64,000 bases of DNA from the NCBI GenBank assembly GCA_013397935.1, contig VZRN01001790.1, forward strand, positions 1 to 64,000. The letters run 5' to 3'. Below, piece by piece: positions 23,101 to 35,952 of this stretch. The notes beneath the pieces are model-generated. The model saw only the letters and a list, made by a program, of their open reading frames with translations. It was not told the DNA's origin and made no database searches. Made by a program: the position numbers and the translations under genes. This DNA comes from Dasyornis broadbenti (Eukaryota; Chordata; Aves; Passeriformes; Dasyornithidae). Within the stretch, counting starts at the first letter, position 1. Every line of letters starts with the position of its first letter.

Positions 23101-26100
23101 TTTATAAATAAAACAAAGCCTCTATTTTAATGCATGGTAACAGAGATTCCCTTTCTGGGGGTGATTCTATTTAGGTGGCAACGGAGCGAAATATCCAGTG
23201 TCACCATAGGTTTTATCATTTCTTACGGGGACGGTCGCTATGGTGAGCGCTCATTGTCACACGGAGCTCTTCTTTAACACTCTCCTGACATCCTGCCTGT
23301 CTGTGGATTCACTTGTAGGGCTTGGAACATAAAAGGGGGCTTCGTGGCATCAAAGACGTTCAAGAGTTTCAGAAAAATAAGTGCATGTTTAGGGGGTTGT
23401 AATGGCTGGGGTGAAGCCTGGCGCTGGATGTGCGAAGAGATCTCACACCTTGGGCTGCAGCCCCCTCTGGGTTTTCCCCGGGCTCAGGGGTTGTGATTTT
23501 GCCTGGGCTCAGGGGTTGCAGTCTGGTCTCTACACGTGCTAGACTCAAGCTGGGTTTAAAACTTGAAATAAGAGCCTTTGGGGGGAGGGGGAGGCTTGGA
23601 TCTCTTTCAGCTACAAAGAGCAATTAAGCAACAGGACATAAAATAGATAAATGGGAAGGGGAAGGGCAGAACCCTGGAATATGAGAAGATGAAAATGGAA
23701 GAAACTGTTTCTGGAGTGCATTTGTCCTTAATTTTGGAGCTTTATTTTCACCAGGAAGGCTTTGATTCGAGGTGCATCATTTGAAGTGAGGGAGAAATAC
23801 CTCAAATAGAGCAGTTTAATCCACAGTGGTCTAGGAGAGAATGGACAAGATTACTTGAACAGCCTTGTTTAGACACTGGATTTGTTGTCTACCAGCAAAT
23901 CCTCATTTGCATGGGTCCTTAATCTGTGGAGTTAAATGTGTCTCAGGATCTGTTACCAACTGTGATGCAGAGTTGAGATCTCGATTTTTAAAGCTGTTCC
24001 ATCTTATTTGAATGTTCCCCCTCCCCTCCCCCTCTCCGCACCCCAAATTATCTTCCTGATTTTTTCTGAAAAGCAAAGATGAGCCAACAAGTGATGCAAA
24101 AGGCAAACGTGCCAGTGAGAAGAAGCTATTTTTGACTCCAGATTCAGTGGATGAACTGTCCACCAGCCTGTAGAGAAAAAGCCAAGGTCAGACATTTCAA
24201 ACGAGTGTCGCAGGGAAACCACCGCCCCCCCCTCCTTCCTGAAAGGGGCCATGGACGTGAAATCCTTCAACCTCCTTGGAGCTGGAGAGGCTTGGGCAGA
24301 GATGCTTTGTGGAGCCCCGGGAAAGGCTTTAGCCCTTGGTTTGGGGGCTGCTGGTTCTGCCTGGAGCCCTGAAATGGCATTTCCTCATGTGTGCAGCAGC
24401 CCTCACTCATGAAATGGATGCAAGTGCTGAAAAAGCTCCCGCGTGAGCATGCTCACTGGAAGATTAATCCTTTAGAGGGAGTTGGAGAGTTAAGCTACTG
24501 TAATTTCTCTGCAGTTGGCTGCAGTAAACAACTGCTCTAAAGACACGAGGAAAAAAATTGACGGAGGTATATGGCATTAATGTACATATCTTTTTGTGTT
24601 TCTCCTTTCAGGTTGAGGGTTTGAGAAAGGTTTTTTTCTCTAAGAGCCGGGGAAGAGGGAGCTGTGTAATGATTTTATGGGTGACCTTCATGTTGTGGTT
24701 TCTTTTTTTCCTCCAGGCCAAAGTAATCCTATTTCCGTGCAAGGCCTTACTGAGGCTCGGGCTGGCTTTCTCGAGCTGGGGTAGAGCACCAGGGTGGCTT
24801 CGTGTTGAGTTAAATGATTATGGGAGGTGAGGCCTTGCTGCTCGTTGAGCTGTGTTGGCAGAAGGGAGCTGAAAACACCTCGTCCTGTTTAGTTGTGAGC
24901 AGAACCCAGTGGGACTCGGTCTATCATGCTTCTGTTGGGAGGAAAATGTGTGACAGGATTAGCTTTGCCTACAGAATAGTCTTTTTCTTATGATTATTAC
25001 TATTATTTTGCTCCCCCTCTGCCCCATGCCTGAGGAGCTGCAATCCCGTGTCAGATGGGGGAAGGAAAACAATCGTTGAGCTATTTTGGCTTTGCTTTGA
25101 AGGCTGATGACTCTCGGCGTGTTGAGGAGGGATGCCGTGCCAGCCAGGTAAGTGTTGCAGGCACAGGGGTTGTGTCGAGGTGAAACAGAGCCCCTTCCTC
25201 CCCAATCCCTGCTTTGTGGGGGCATCCTGGAGGAAGGGAGACCTCGGATAGTTCCTAAGGAGCAAAGGAGTGTTTTATCTACTCGCCTCCAGAAGCGTGG
25301 GTGAAGGAGGATGTGATTTACCACCCTTGGTGCTTTGTGTCAGCTTCCTCTGAAGGCAGCACAAGCCATGGAGGGCCAACCTGGGGCTGCCAGGACGTCA
25401 AGCAGGAATGCCTGGGTGGCTGGGTTTCTGTCAGGCTGCTCGAGCTGGGAGAGGCAGCGCTCCCTGACCACGGCTCGTGCCTTTACCTCTCACAAACATG
25501 GTTCTGATCCTTGGGGACGGTGAGGGAATGGAGGTGATGTGTCAGCAGAGCCTGCCCGGCGCGGGGGCCGGGGTGGGAAGGGCGTTGTTGTGTTCTGTAC
25601 CTGACCGGGGTGAACGGGAGCTGGAGGGGCTGGAGGTCACCCCTGGGTGATCCCCCAGGACTGAGCGTGGCTGGAAGGAGGGCACAGCCCTTCCTCCTTC
25701 GAGGAGGGAACAATCACGGATGCAGCGCTGCCTGTGGCACTGCGGATCCCGGTGTTACCTGGCTCTGGGAGCGGTCCTGGTGTTACCCGGTGTGAAATTT
25801 CCGTCCAACGGCTTTTATCGGAAAATGGCTTCACGTTTCCTTGGAGTGGTGTGAAGAAGGGAATAATAATAATTTAGCAAATGTCAGTGGCTCCCACTAG
25901 GTTGGTCCTGAGGTAGCTGTCAGCTTCCATGTGATACCCAGGTGGATTCTAACACTGCTGGATGAGTTCAGAAGGGCAATTCTATTACAGACTTGGCTGA
26001 GCTCGAGATGCTGCGGATTTGAAGCAAATTTTGCCACCCCAATGTTGAGTTTTTTTTTTTCTTGGTCCCTCCTTTTCCCCTCCTTTCCAGAAGCTCTGGC

Positions 26101-28600
26101 TAGCACAGACTGTCTGTTCTGTGGATGGTTTTAGGGAACATTGGTGGCTGTGTGCGTAGGGGGAATAATTAGCTACCAAATGCAAATAGATTGTTTCTTG
26201 CTGTTTCAAAATCATTATAATTTCTATTGATGATGGGTTAATTATAACTTCATTTTGATGGGCGTGAGGGAAATGATAGAGATATAGCAATATAAATCTA
26301 TATGGGGGGGATGTTGTTGTCAGAATATTGTTTTGGAGATGATTGTGAGAACAAAGACTCGTGTCGTGGAGGACCATGGTTGTGTCAGGATTCAGTGGTG
26401 CTGCTTTTTTCTCAGTGGTGGATGAGTGTTTTCTCTTTCAGATTTTTAACTGATGTCAGCGATGGATCTGTCACCGTGACAAGGGGGTTTAGTTCAGAGA
26501 AAAATGATCCAATTCTGTTTAGAAGCGCATTTGGTGGAAGAGCTGGGAAACAGTTCTTTTGAGAAGCTTGTTATAAAGCAAGAAAGTGAAAAGAAGCCTT
26601 AAAAATCTATGATCAGGGTGTAACACAAATACATCTTCAGGATGAAGTGTGTGGGAGGGGCCTGCTTTACCTGGACAGGCCCCAGAGGTTTTGTGACACC
26701 AGGAGTGGTCCTTAGGCTGGAAGGAGGTGCCGGTCCCTGGGTGTCCCCCAGAGCAGGTCATCTCTGGCTTTCCCTTTTCCAGAGGGTGACTTTAGGGAGT
26801 CTGGATCCATCATCTCATTCTTTATTACAGCCTCACGGAAGAGTAATCAAGTTCATCCCTGAAATGGTTTGGACCAACTTTAAACTTTTTTTTCCCCCAG
26901 AATGGGGAAAGGCTCAGCAAACGGACAAAGGTGACACCGTTTCCTTAGTGCCACGGCTTTTGGCTCCAAGCCAGAGGATAAAGGCCTCCTCCTCTTAGTG
27001 TTTTACAGTAAAATGGAGGAAATGAGCTCTTTTCAGTGGCTGAGGAGAGTCCCCAGCATAGAGCACCGTGCTTCAGCCTTACCAGGCCTGGGGACTTGGT
27101 GCCTCTGGATCAGAGCAGCTTTTGGGAGAGCCTCATCCCACAGCTGCTTCCCTCCTGCGCAGGGCTCCTCTGTTCCAGGGAGACGTTCAGCTCCTCTCCA
27201 GCAAGCCCTGGAACTGCTAAGTCTGGGAGGAAAAAAATAGCTACAGCCAAATTTAATTTCAGTTGGTGGGTTTGTTCTTGGGCTCTGCCAGAGCAGTTCT
27301 GCAGATCCCTGCTGGGTGTTCCCATGGCGTGGGCACCTCTCTCTCCTTGCAAACCCCCAGATTGTGGTGTGGCTGAGCTGAGGGAGGTTCTTCACCCCTG
27401 GAGATGTATCCAGTGCCTGCTGTGGGGTGTGGGATCTGCAGGGAATGCAGGGCGGGGACTCCTGGATACTTTCTTTGAGATGGGTCCTTTGACTTTCCAG
27501 GAGGATTCATTGCTTGAATTTTCACATTCCTGTCTTTAGATTTGTGTGAAAAACTCTGCCTGTGTGGCCAGTTTTGTCCCTTTCTCCAGCAGCACAGCTT
27601 TGTTCAGTGGATGAACTGAAACCTGAATCCGGGACTTGCTCACCTTTTTGGTTTCATATCAGCCCACGACTGTATTCAAACCAGAAAGAACAAGATGGAA
27701 CTGAATCCTACAGATTTATCTAAAAAAACCTCATGCAACCTTGGCAGTCCCAGGCAGGAGAAAGCAACTGTGCTGGATATCCATGGCATGCAAGCCCCAG
27801 TCTTTAATAATCAGATGGTGACCACTTCAAAGCCTGGTGCCTTTGCTTCTCTCCCTTCTAACTGCTTCAGCCAACCTGGACTCAACTGGCAAAGCCTTGA
27901 AGAGCAGACATTATGGTGTGTAATTATTTGCTGTGATGAGTCCTCTCTGTGGTGACGCTGTGTGGAAGGGTTTGCTGTCACGCACAGCGTTTCTCCACCT
28001 TCAGAGGAGTTTTATCTCCTGCTCTTCTGCCTTCCTGACCATTCTGAAACCCAGCTTATGGCTGAATTTTGGCTTCCTTAACACCCTGGGGTCAGTCCTT
28101 GCTGCTGCATCCTTGTTTTGTGTGCTTTGGCAGTGCTGTCCCTCCTGCCAGGTGTTCTACGCGTCCTGGGTGAAGCAGGGAGGGGGCTTGGGGCATCCTG
28201 TGCTCCTTGGAGCTGATGGAGCCCTGTGTGGAGAGAGGACCTGAGCAAGCCTGAAAGCGGCAGCTGGCAGAGGGGACTCCCTACCCCCCTTTTCCCTGAG
28301 GATTAGTGAGTGAAGTTACGGACACGGGGGAAGAAGCTGCGATTTTTAACCCAGATGTGGAATCATAGAATAACTCCATTCCCATGGTGGATGAGGTTTA
28401 ATGCATCGACCAGCACAGAGGACATCTTGGGTTCTGAGGGTGAGAGAAGGGGGGGGGTTGTTATGCTGGGAAAAACGTGGTTGTGGGGAAGGGAAGATGG
28501 AAGAAAAATCCTGCTTTAAAGACCTGCAGGGGAGAGATGGAGTTAAAGGGAGCTGGGAGAGAGCAGAAATGCAGGAGGCAGAGCTGTAAGGAAAGGTCTG
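17186..28600. other. Intron 1 block without recognisable genes
   Basis: No exon or RNA gene supported. It contains a TTATTATT-rich T tract near 19007-19035, a GAGCATGCTC palindrome at 24445-24454, and an AT-rich stretch at about 22540-22760 with homeodomain-like (TAATTGCTTATTATTG) and GATA-like (AGATAAG) words that might be regulatory. None is proven. Confidence 0.5.
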
Positions 28601-28690
28601 GGATGGATGGATGGATGGATGGATGGATGGATGGATGGATGGATGGATGGATGGATGGATGGATGGATGGATGGATGGATGGATGGATGG
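28601..28690. repeat. (GGAT)n microsatellite, about 22 units
   Basis: Uninterrupted ATGG/GGAT tetranucleotide repeats over about 90 bases. They create artificial open frames reading (WMDG)n on the + strand and (IHPS)n on the minus strand. A run this pure and long is likely to be length-polymorphic. Confidence 0.97.
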
Positions 28691-31600
28691 GGCTGCATTT
28701 GAAGCTGATGGTGAAGTGACTTGGTGGCTCTTTAAAAACCCAAAAGGCAAAGAAGGGAAGAGGAAACAAACTGCAGGTGATTCTTCAGCCTCCATGGAAT
28801 CCGTGACCTACTTGCTGCCACAGTGCTCTGCAGCTGGAGGAGCAGACGGAGGGAATGGCTGTTCCCTGTGGGAAGCACAGCGTGCTGGGATGTGCAGGAG
28901 CTCTGCCCAGCGGTGCAGCTCCAGCTGCTGGGATGTGGCTGTGCCCAGGCACCTGGAATTTGTGACTGGAGAAAGGAAAGGGAGCAGTTTGAGCCATTTC
29001 CTGCTGCTGCCACAGCTATGGAGGGAGACGGTGCTGGATCCTGGAAGCAGGCTCGGATTTGTGAGCTGCCATAAACACAGGGGCTCCTGGGTGCAGGAGA
29101 TGCTTCCCTTAGGGATGTGGAGTGCTGGATACTGGCCTGTGTGGGGATGGGGCTCACCCAGACACTCTGGGCAGTGGGAATTATTCATCCCCCACCTTCT
29201 CATAACCCATTGCAAACTAAAAGTCTGCCTTCTCCTCTTCTGCTCCTTCAGGAGCCCCCACGAACCTGATCATTCTTAATCTCGTGTTATTTTCCAGATC
29301 ATCAATTTGATTTCTCAGTGCTTCTACAGTCCCTAGTGTTCCTGGGAATCTGTGCCTCCATCAGTTATCTCTGTTTCTTTTCGAGGCTGTAGCAACCTTG
29401 AACCACAGTTTCCATCCTATTTTTATAACTCATTCTGCCTATTAGAGGAGTCTTCCAGAAATAACTCTACAGTTCTTACCAAGATATCCCAAATTTTTCT
29501 CAGTAAATAGTTTCATCTCTTGCTAATATGAACTTGTAGGCTCTCCTCTTCCATTTGTTCCCTTCTCCTTCTGGGGTTTGGGAGTGAAATACTTTTAATT
29601 TAATTCATATATGTAGGTGTACATGTGTGCCACAGGGTGTCAGATCCTCCTTTAACCATATCAGTTGTGATGCTGAACATCTGCTGCCGAAGGCTGGTGT
29701 CCAATAGTGGCTGCTTCAGATTTTACCTCTGGTCAAGATGAGATTGGGAAATGACCTCTGTATCTTTTTTTGGGGGGGCTTTTCTAATTTGCTCTATTAA
29801 ATAAATATATTAAGTTGCTCGAAGAGTGTCTGAAATGCCAGCCTTCCTCCTGCTGAAGGCATAGAGGCAGTGATTTGTGAGTCAGCAGTCCAAGGTTAAC
29901 TCCAAAACTTCTGCGCTTCCCTTGCAAACTCCATCCCAGGAAATCTTTTCTCTGGAATGGAAAATGAAAGAAACCTGTCCTCCGTTTCTCAGAAGTTGTG
30001 AATTGTGCTCTTGTTTAAGCTGATTATTTTATTTATTCCAATAATCCTCTCTTCCAGAATAAAGGAAAATTAATTGTCTTCCTATTTCCATAATGGTTTG
30101 CCCTTCAGACAGTTGCCAGGCAAAGTGCTTAAAACTGAAATGAAAAGATGGTGAATGCTTAAAATCATTGAGCTACTGTAGGAGCATGTTTGTATTTAAT
30201 GGGGTGGTATCACACAGTCCCAGAGTGTTATTTGCTCTGGGTTCTGTAGGATTAGGAGGGTTTTCCTTTTACTTCTGCATATGAAAACGGGGTCAAGCCT
30301 GCTGTGGTAGATACTGCAAGTCTTAGGTAGGATTTTGCTAGAAAGATGGACTGCCTGCAGTTGAAACCCTGAAATTATCCAGCATTAATGGGGAGAAGTT
30401 GTCACTGGGCTTGGTTGTGTTTGTCAGCAGGGACAGTGCCTGGAGACAGGCAAGGACCTCCTTCTTTACAGGTGTGATGGGACAAGATTTTCCCTGCTGG
30501 AGCTTTTCACTGACACCTACCTGACTCTTGGTTATTTTTAACTCTGTCTGGCTAAAAAAAAAAAAAAAAAAAAAANNAAAGAAGAAAAAAAAAGTTACCT
30601 GATTAATATGGGAAAATGCTGGAATGTTTCCTTAAAAGGCTCCAAAGTGATGCAATATTCTGTGATGAATCTCAGAGCTAAATGAGTGCCTTGGTGGGTG
30701 CGTTGGCTGGGGAAGGGAGTTCTGTGTTTTATCACCCAACACATTTATTTTTCATCGCAGGTCTGCTCTGGTGATGTGGGAGCACTGACAGAGCTCCAGC
30801 TCCAGGTCAGCATCAGGGCAGTGCTGGATCTCCCCTTCAGCTTTATCCCAACAAGCTTGGGGAAACACATAAAATCTTGGAGCTGGGGATGGTTGTGCTT
30901 CCAGTGGGGTTTGCGCTGAGGGTGGCTGAAGAGAAAAAGCCCCTTGTGGTGAATCAGCAGCCTTGCGTGATGACCAGGGTTTGTTGCCCAGTCATTCATG
31001 TCCCCACAAGAGCTACATGTCCGGGTGGGGCTCATCTCCTCTGGATCCAGGGGAAAGCTGCTGGCACCACACCTGGATGTGGCCCTGGCTCATTCCTCGC
31101 CTCACAGTGTGGCTGGAGACACGGGGCAGTTTAAGTGTTGTGTTTCCACGCAAGAAACTGTGTTGGGAGTAACTCCTCATATCTCTGCTGTATTTCGCTC
31201 TCCCCTTACGTGAAATTGCCCTGCAGGAGCAGAGTGTAATCCATCACAGCAGAGAGAAGGGCAGGAGTTAATTCATTTTCATGATCTCTCTGTAGCACTT
31301 AGTCCAGCTCATAGTGAATTGTCGAGCTCGGCTGCTGCATAATCCCATAAGGGACCCACAGGGAGCAGGCTGGGCAGGAAGGACCTGTGGCCCCTGGGTG
31401 ATGCCGTGAGCTGAGGGGCACATGAGATCATCTGTTGCATCTCCAGCCAGTTCTGAGCTGCCCTCTCAAGCAGGAGAACAAGGGGGGCATCTCAACAGCA
31501 CCCACCCCTGGGAGACCACTGTGCCCAGTGGCTTCTCACCTGAGTGCCCCTGAGCACAGGGCAGGGAGGGAGCCTCTCCTGCTCAGAGGGAGCTTAGGGA

Positions 31601-32794
31601 ATATAAAACCAGAATCTCCTCAGGTCTCACCTGCTCTGCCATGCATGCAGCAAGATTTTGCTTTCCTTTAAACATCATAAACCCGGCAGGGGAATTCATT
31701 AACACGGGTCCCCACAGACTCTGATTTTGCCAAACATTGATGTCAAATCACTCTCCCTCCTCTTAACAGGTGAGATCTCTCTCTCCTCCCTGTTCAGACA
31801 TCTTGGGAAGGTGTAGGTGTGGGCTGCAGCATAAACCTGCCCAGTTTTGTTCATTCTGTAGCTGACAGGGATTGCTGTTTCTTGCTGTTGGTGCCTTTGG
31901 CTCGTGCGCAGCGTGGAAGAAGTTATCCCAGACGGAGAACACCCGTGTGGCCAGCTCCTGTCTGTCGAAAGCTGCTGTTGATTTCAGTATTTTAGGCTCA
32001 GTCTCTACAGTCCCAGACGGAGCTGTATTTCCAGCTAGTCCACACCCATACAGTTCATTGAGGGAGGTGAAAACGCTCCAATTTACAGCAGTTATGGCCC
32101 TGATCCGTGGGCAGTGTGCACGACGTGGGGAGAGGAGCCTGAACGTATCAGTCACGCACTGGTGTAAAATAGCTCCATGCTTGCTGCTGGGGCTTGCCAG
32201 AAGGACTTTATGAAATGGCAAAAGTTATGAAATCGTGGCAGGAAACACCAGAGGCCGGAGCTGGGCCAGAGGAGGAGCTGCCCCTTCCTACGGCACAGCC
32301 AGGACTGGAAAAATGAGTGTTTGTGGCTTTAGGTTTGCAAGACCCTTTCCTTGTGCTGCAGGCATCCCATGTGCGGGGCAGTGGCCTGTAGGCCTCTTTC
32401 AAATGGCAGGAGTTGCACAAATGCAGCTTTTGCTGCTGCCCTTTGCTGGCTCTGTGCAGCAGGAGCCGTGTTTGGGAGCCTGGGAGGCAAAACGGCTTTG
32501 GAAAATTAGTAACTTTTTTCTACTCCCCACCACTGTAATCCTGTCCTGTTATCTCCTCCTCCCTGAGGGAGTTTTTGCCTTTCCTGGGTCTCATCTTGAT
32601 CCCTCCTTGCAAAAATAAATCCTGGCCTGGTGCTGGAATGAGTTGTCTGATGCACTGCATCATCTGTGGCTGTGCAGGGAGGGAGGGAAGTGGTTAATGT
32701 GTAAAACATTTCGCTTTGGCCAAGGGCACCCAGTCTCCCTTTCTCCGTGTCCCCTGTCTAGCTGAAGGAAGAGAAATTTATCATATTTGGGCAT
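28691..32794. other. Intron 1 block, AT-rich in its middle
   Basis: No gene seen. About 29280-30540 is AT-rich, has no recognisable repeat, and has few long open frames, so it is a reasonable place to look for conserved non-coding elements. A poly-A run at 30554-30575 abuts two unresolved bases at 30576-30577. Confidence 0.45.
30554..30594. repeat. Poly-A tract with unresolved bases
   Basis: A run of 22 A followed by NN and more A-rich sequence. The two Ns (30576-30577) mark uncertain length in the assembly. Confidence 0.9.
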
Positions 32795-32975
32795 CGTAAA
32801 GCATTGGAACAGGCTGCTCAGGGCAGGGGTGGAGTCACCATCCCTGAAGTGTTCAAAAATCCATGTGGATGTGGCGCTTGGGAGCACGGTTTAGTGGTGA
32901 CCGTGGGGGTGGTTGGACTTGGTGACCTTAGAGGTGTTTTCCATCCTTAATGATTTCGGGGTTTCCTCTCGGTCC
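32795..32975 (+). mobile_element. CR1 LINE 3'-end fragment, sense
   Basis: CATTGGAACAGGCTGCTCAG, then GTGGAGTCACCATCCCTGAAG and GGTTGGACTTGGTGACCTTAG follow a CR1 3' end in sense orientation, ending in a degraded AATGATTTC where AATGATTCTGTG is expected. The middle part (GGATGTGGCGCTTGGG, GGTTTAGTGGTGA) shows a third CR1 subfamily. It lies about 215 bases from an oppositely oriented CR1 at 33190. Confidence 0.8.
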
Positions 32976-33171
32976 TGAGGTTGGGGTTGATTATTGCACG
33001 GCATTGCCATCATTGTGCCCCCTCCCAGCACATCAGCTCAGCTGTCACATCTGCCCAGGAGGGGGATTGAAGGGGCTGATAGATCTCCATCGTTCATGAG
33101 GAGTTAAGTGAAGGTTTAGCACTGGCAGGATCACTGTGGGTTCTGGTTTCCATCCTCTGGAGTTCAGGGAC

Positions 33172-33187
33172 AAAAAAAAAAAAAAAA
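33172..33187. repeat. Poly-A run next to a CR1 copy
   Basis: Sixteen A residues directly precede the start of the inverted CR1 copy at 33190. CR1 elements do not end in poly-A, so this is an adjacent homopolymer and not the CR1 tail. Confidence 0.85.
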
Positions 33188-33189
33188 TA

Positions 33190-33470
33190 AGAGAATCCCA
33201 AATTGGTTTGGGTTGGAAGGGACCTTAAATCTCATCTCATTCCAACCCCTCTGCAGGGACACCTCCCACTGCCCCAGGCTGCTCCAAGCCCTGTCCAGCC
33301 TGGCCTTGGGCACTGCCAGGGATCCAGGGGCAGCTACAGCTGCTCTGGGCACCCTGGGCCAGGGCCTCCCCGCCCTCCCAGGGAACAATTCCTGCCCAAT
33401 GTCCCTTCTAAACCTCCTCTTTTCAGTTTGATGCCATTCCCTGTCATCCTATCACTACAAACTCTTGTAA
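33190..33470 (-). mobile_element. CR1 LINE 3'-end fragment
   Basis: The + strand reads TTGGTTTGGGTTGGAAGGG, then CCAGGCTGCTCCAAGCCCTG, later TTTGATGCCATTCCCTGTCA and CCTATCACTACAAACTCTTG, the reverse complement of about 280 bases of CR1 3' end. It is the longest antisense CR1 copy in the window. Confidence 0.9.
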
Positions 33471-34239
33471 ATAATAAAAATGCTGAGAAGCAGGTGTTGG
33501 TCGGTGCTCCCTGCTCCCTCAGGAACCCCCTCCTAGTCCCGCCTTTTGGTGGGAATATTGTATTCCAGCTGTCCATGGAGCGGCCTGGTCTGACTGGTTT
33601 TTGTTTTGGGCACCTTTGCTGGTGTCCTGGGCTGGCAGCTCCATCCTGGTCATGTGGGGAGCTCCAGGAGGAGAGGAATTCCCAATGTAGGCTGCATCTG
33701 TACAAAAAAAACAGAGTTTTTTTCTCCAAGTTTTGTAAGACCAATACTATTTTTTGCTCTGAATGTTGTATCGTGCGTCTTCATGGTTGTGGTTTCCTTT
33801 ATCTCCTTGCACCTGTAATGGCACAGCGCTGAGCACGGGCTTTAAATACAAAATTGGAGCCATCTGGGAGGTCTGGGACTGGGGGTGGGGAGGAAGGGGA
33901 GGAGTTGATTCCAAAAATCTGGTTAAAAATCAAACTGCTGGGTTTTGAGTGATGGTTCAGTCGTAGCTGCTTCTCTCTGTTTACTTTTCCTTGGGATTAG
34001 GAAACTCACACAGGGCCCGGGCACTGCAGGGGGAGATGGACACCTAAATTTGTGATGTTTGCCATTGATTCTGTGTTTGGAGAGAGAATTGGAGTAATAT
34101 ATGTTTATTTGTATATTTTATACTTCAAATTGACTGAACAAACTCCTCTTACCAAGTCCCTGCTGCATGTTGAAGCAGGTGGAAGAGTTGCCATGGCTGC
34201 AGTGATGGTTATTGGGCCTTTTTGAGGTTTCCAGGGCCC

Positions 34240-34306
34240 AAAAAGAAAATAAAAAAAAAATTAAAAAAAAAAAATAAATAAAAAAAAAAAGAAAAGAAAA
34301 AAAGAA
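34240..34306. repeat. A-rich low-complexity tract
   Basis: Runs of A interrupted by single G or T residues (AAAATAAATAAAAAAA). Low complexity, no recognisable element attached. Confidence 0.85.
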
Positions 34307-34389
34307 GATGATTTAGATTTAGGGAAACACCACCAACAAAACCCCCCAAAACAAACAAATCTTTATCACATTTCCAATCTTCCATCTCC

Positions 34390-34700
34390 CCCCAGTTCCA
34401 AATGTGCTTTTTAAAGAGTTACAAACGCTTGTTGGCATAGAAACTGCAGAATGGAAGTGAAGCATGCAAATGTAAAAGCAGCCATTCTGCTGAGCAACAT
34501 GGCCTGAGCCTCTGCAAAGCTGACTGAAATCTTTTACGAGGCAAAGAAAATTGTCCAGATGTTGCTTGAATTATAATAGCACTAAATATTTCAGTTTTCC
34601 AATTTGCATAAATCCAAAGAGGCTTGAAATGTAGGGAATGCAGCTCCATTACCAGTGGGCTTTCTTTTCTTCTGAAAGAATTCGTAGTCCAAAAATATTG
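34390..34700. promoter_or_regulatory. Possible intronic enhancer with two octamer motifs
   Basis: ATGCAAAT at 34464-34471 and its reverse complement ATTTGCAT at 34602-34609 are exact POU/octamer sites about 138 bases apart in inverted orientation. The sequence between is repeat-free and contains TGCTGAGCAAC. The call rests only on motif content; cross-species conservation would be needed. Confidence 0.25.
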
Positions 34701-35927
34701 CTAAAATGTGTTTGGCTCCGAGTAGTGCCAAATCCTCATTAAAACATGTGGATATTTCTGTGGTTTAATCTGTTAGAAATGCATTCAGGATCCAGTTATG
34801 TTAAATTAAGCAACAATATTGGCCTGGATGTTGTTTGAGATATTAAATGTGGCAGTCGGAACACCAAGCAAAATGTTTGCACATTTTAATCGCTCGATGA
34901 GCAATTTTTTATATTTTATTCCAAGGAATGATCAAGAGTGCTTAAAAAACTGTCCCTGCTCTCCTCAAGTGCCTTCCTTCCCCCTGCCAGGCTCTGGGAG
35001 CAGCACAGCTCCTTCATCCCACCGTGGGATGGGGATGGGTTTGTGTTGTGCCAGGAGGATGCTGCTCCTTTCGGCTTGTGGATACGCCAGTGCAGGCCTC
35101 CAGAATCCTTGTTGGGAATCTAAAATCCCAGCATGGCCAGAGGGATGCGGCACCACACACTTGCCCTGAAAGGTTTTTCCTGCTGGTGCTTCACTCTGTT
35201 GGGGTTTCCTAAAGACAGAATGTGTCTGAACTTCCCTGGCTCCTGTTTATCCCAGAGCTGGTGGCTCCGGCAGGATGGAGCCCCTGTGCTCTGAAAGTGC
35301 TGTGGCAGGGGGGCTCCTTCCCAGCAGGGGAATCCATGGATTGCAAGGACTCTTCATATTTATTTCCTCTTCTGTTCCCCCTTGAGCTGTTTGTTGTCCC
35401 TTGGTAAAGCAGGTCCTTCTTTCTGCTTTAATGCAGCCGTGCCAGGGATGGGATTTCCTGTTGGGAATGTGGGAGTGGGTGGCACAGGGAGCCATGAAAC
35501 TCTGTCTCTGCCCTGGGACACGTTCATAATACACGGAATATAGAAAATATCCCTGTGGGAGGGTTTCTAATGGGGCAGGAGGGGCTGTTTGATTTTAAAT
35601 CTGACACATTGCCGAAGCAATTCTACCCTGGTGCCTTTTTAACCCTCATTTAAAGTTAAAAATGAGGGGAGTGGGGTATCTGAGCAGGTTTTCTAAAGTC
35701 TTTGGTTTTGGGGCTTTTTGAATCGCATGGCAGCTGGTGCTGTATCAAAACGAGCCCAGAGCAGGATGGTTCTGCCTGTACCTGTGTGTGACTTGATAGC
35801 ATTCACACCTCTTTGTTGTCAGACATCAAAAGGGTAGAAGGTTGGCAGGCTCAAAATTCAACCAGGTTTGACTTTCCCTTTTTAGCAGAAAGTGCGTGAT
35901 TTTCTGTGGGATAGTTTTGCAGCTTTG

Positions 35928-35952
35928 TTTTTTTTTTAAAAAAAAAAAAAAA
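35928..35952. repeat. T10-A15 run
   Basis: Ten T followed directly by fifteen A, an AT-only inverted repeat, with TATATA microsatellite patches 60-100 bases downstream. Confidence 0.85.

Noticed and set aside
28356..28390. GGAATCATAGAATAAC as another CR1 end
   Set aside because: Only about 15 bases match the CR1 terminus and the GGTTGGAAGGGACC part is missing.
28346..28795. Open frames reading (IHPS)n or (WMDG)n
   Set aside because: Direct translation of the GGAT microsatellite.
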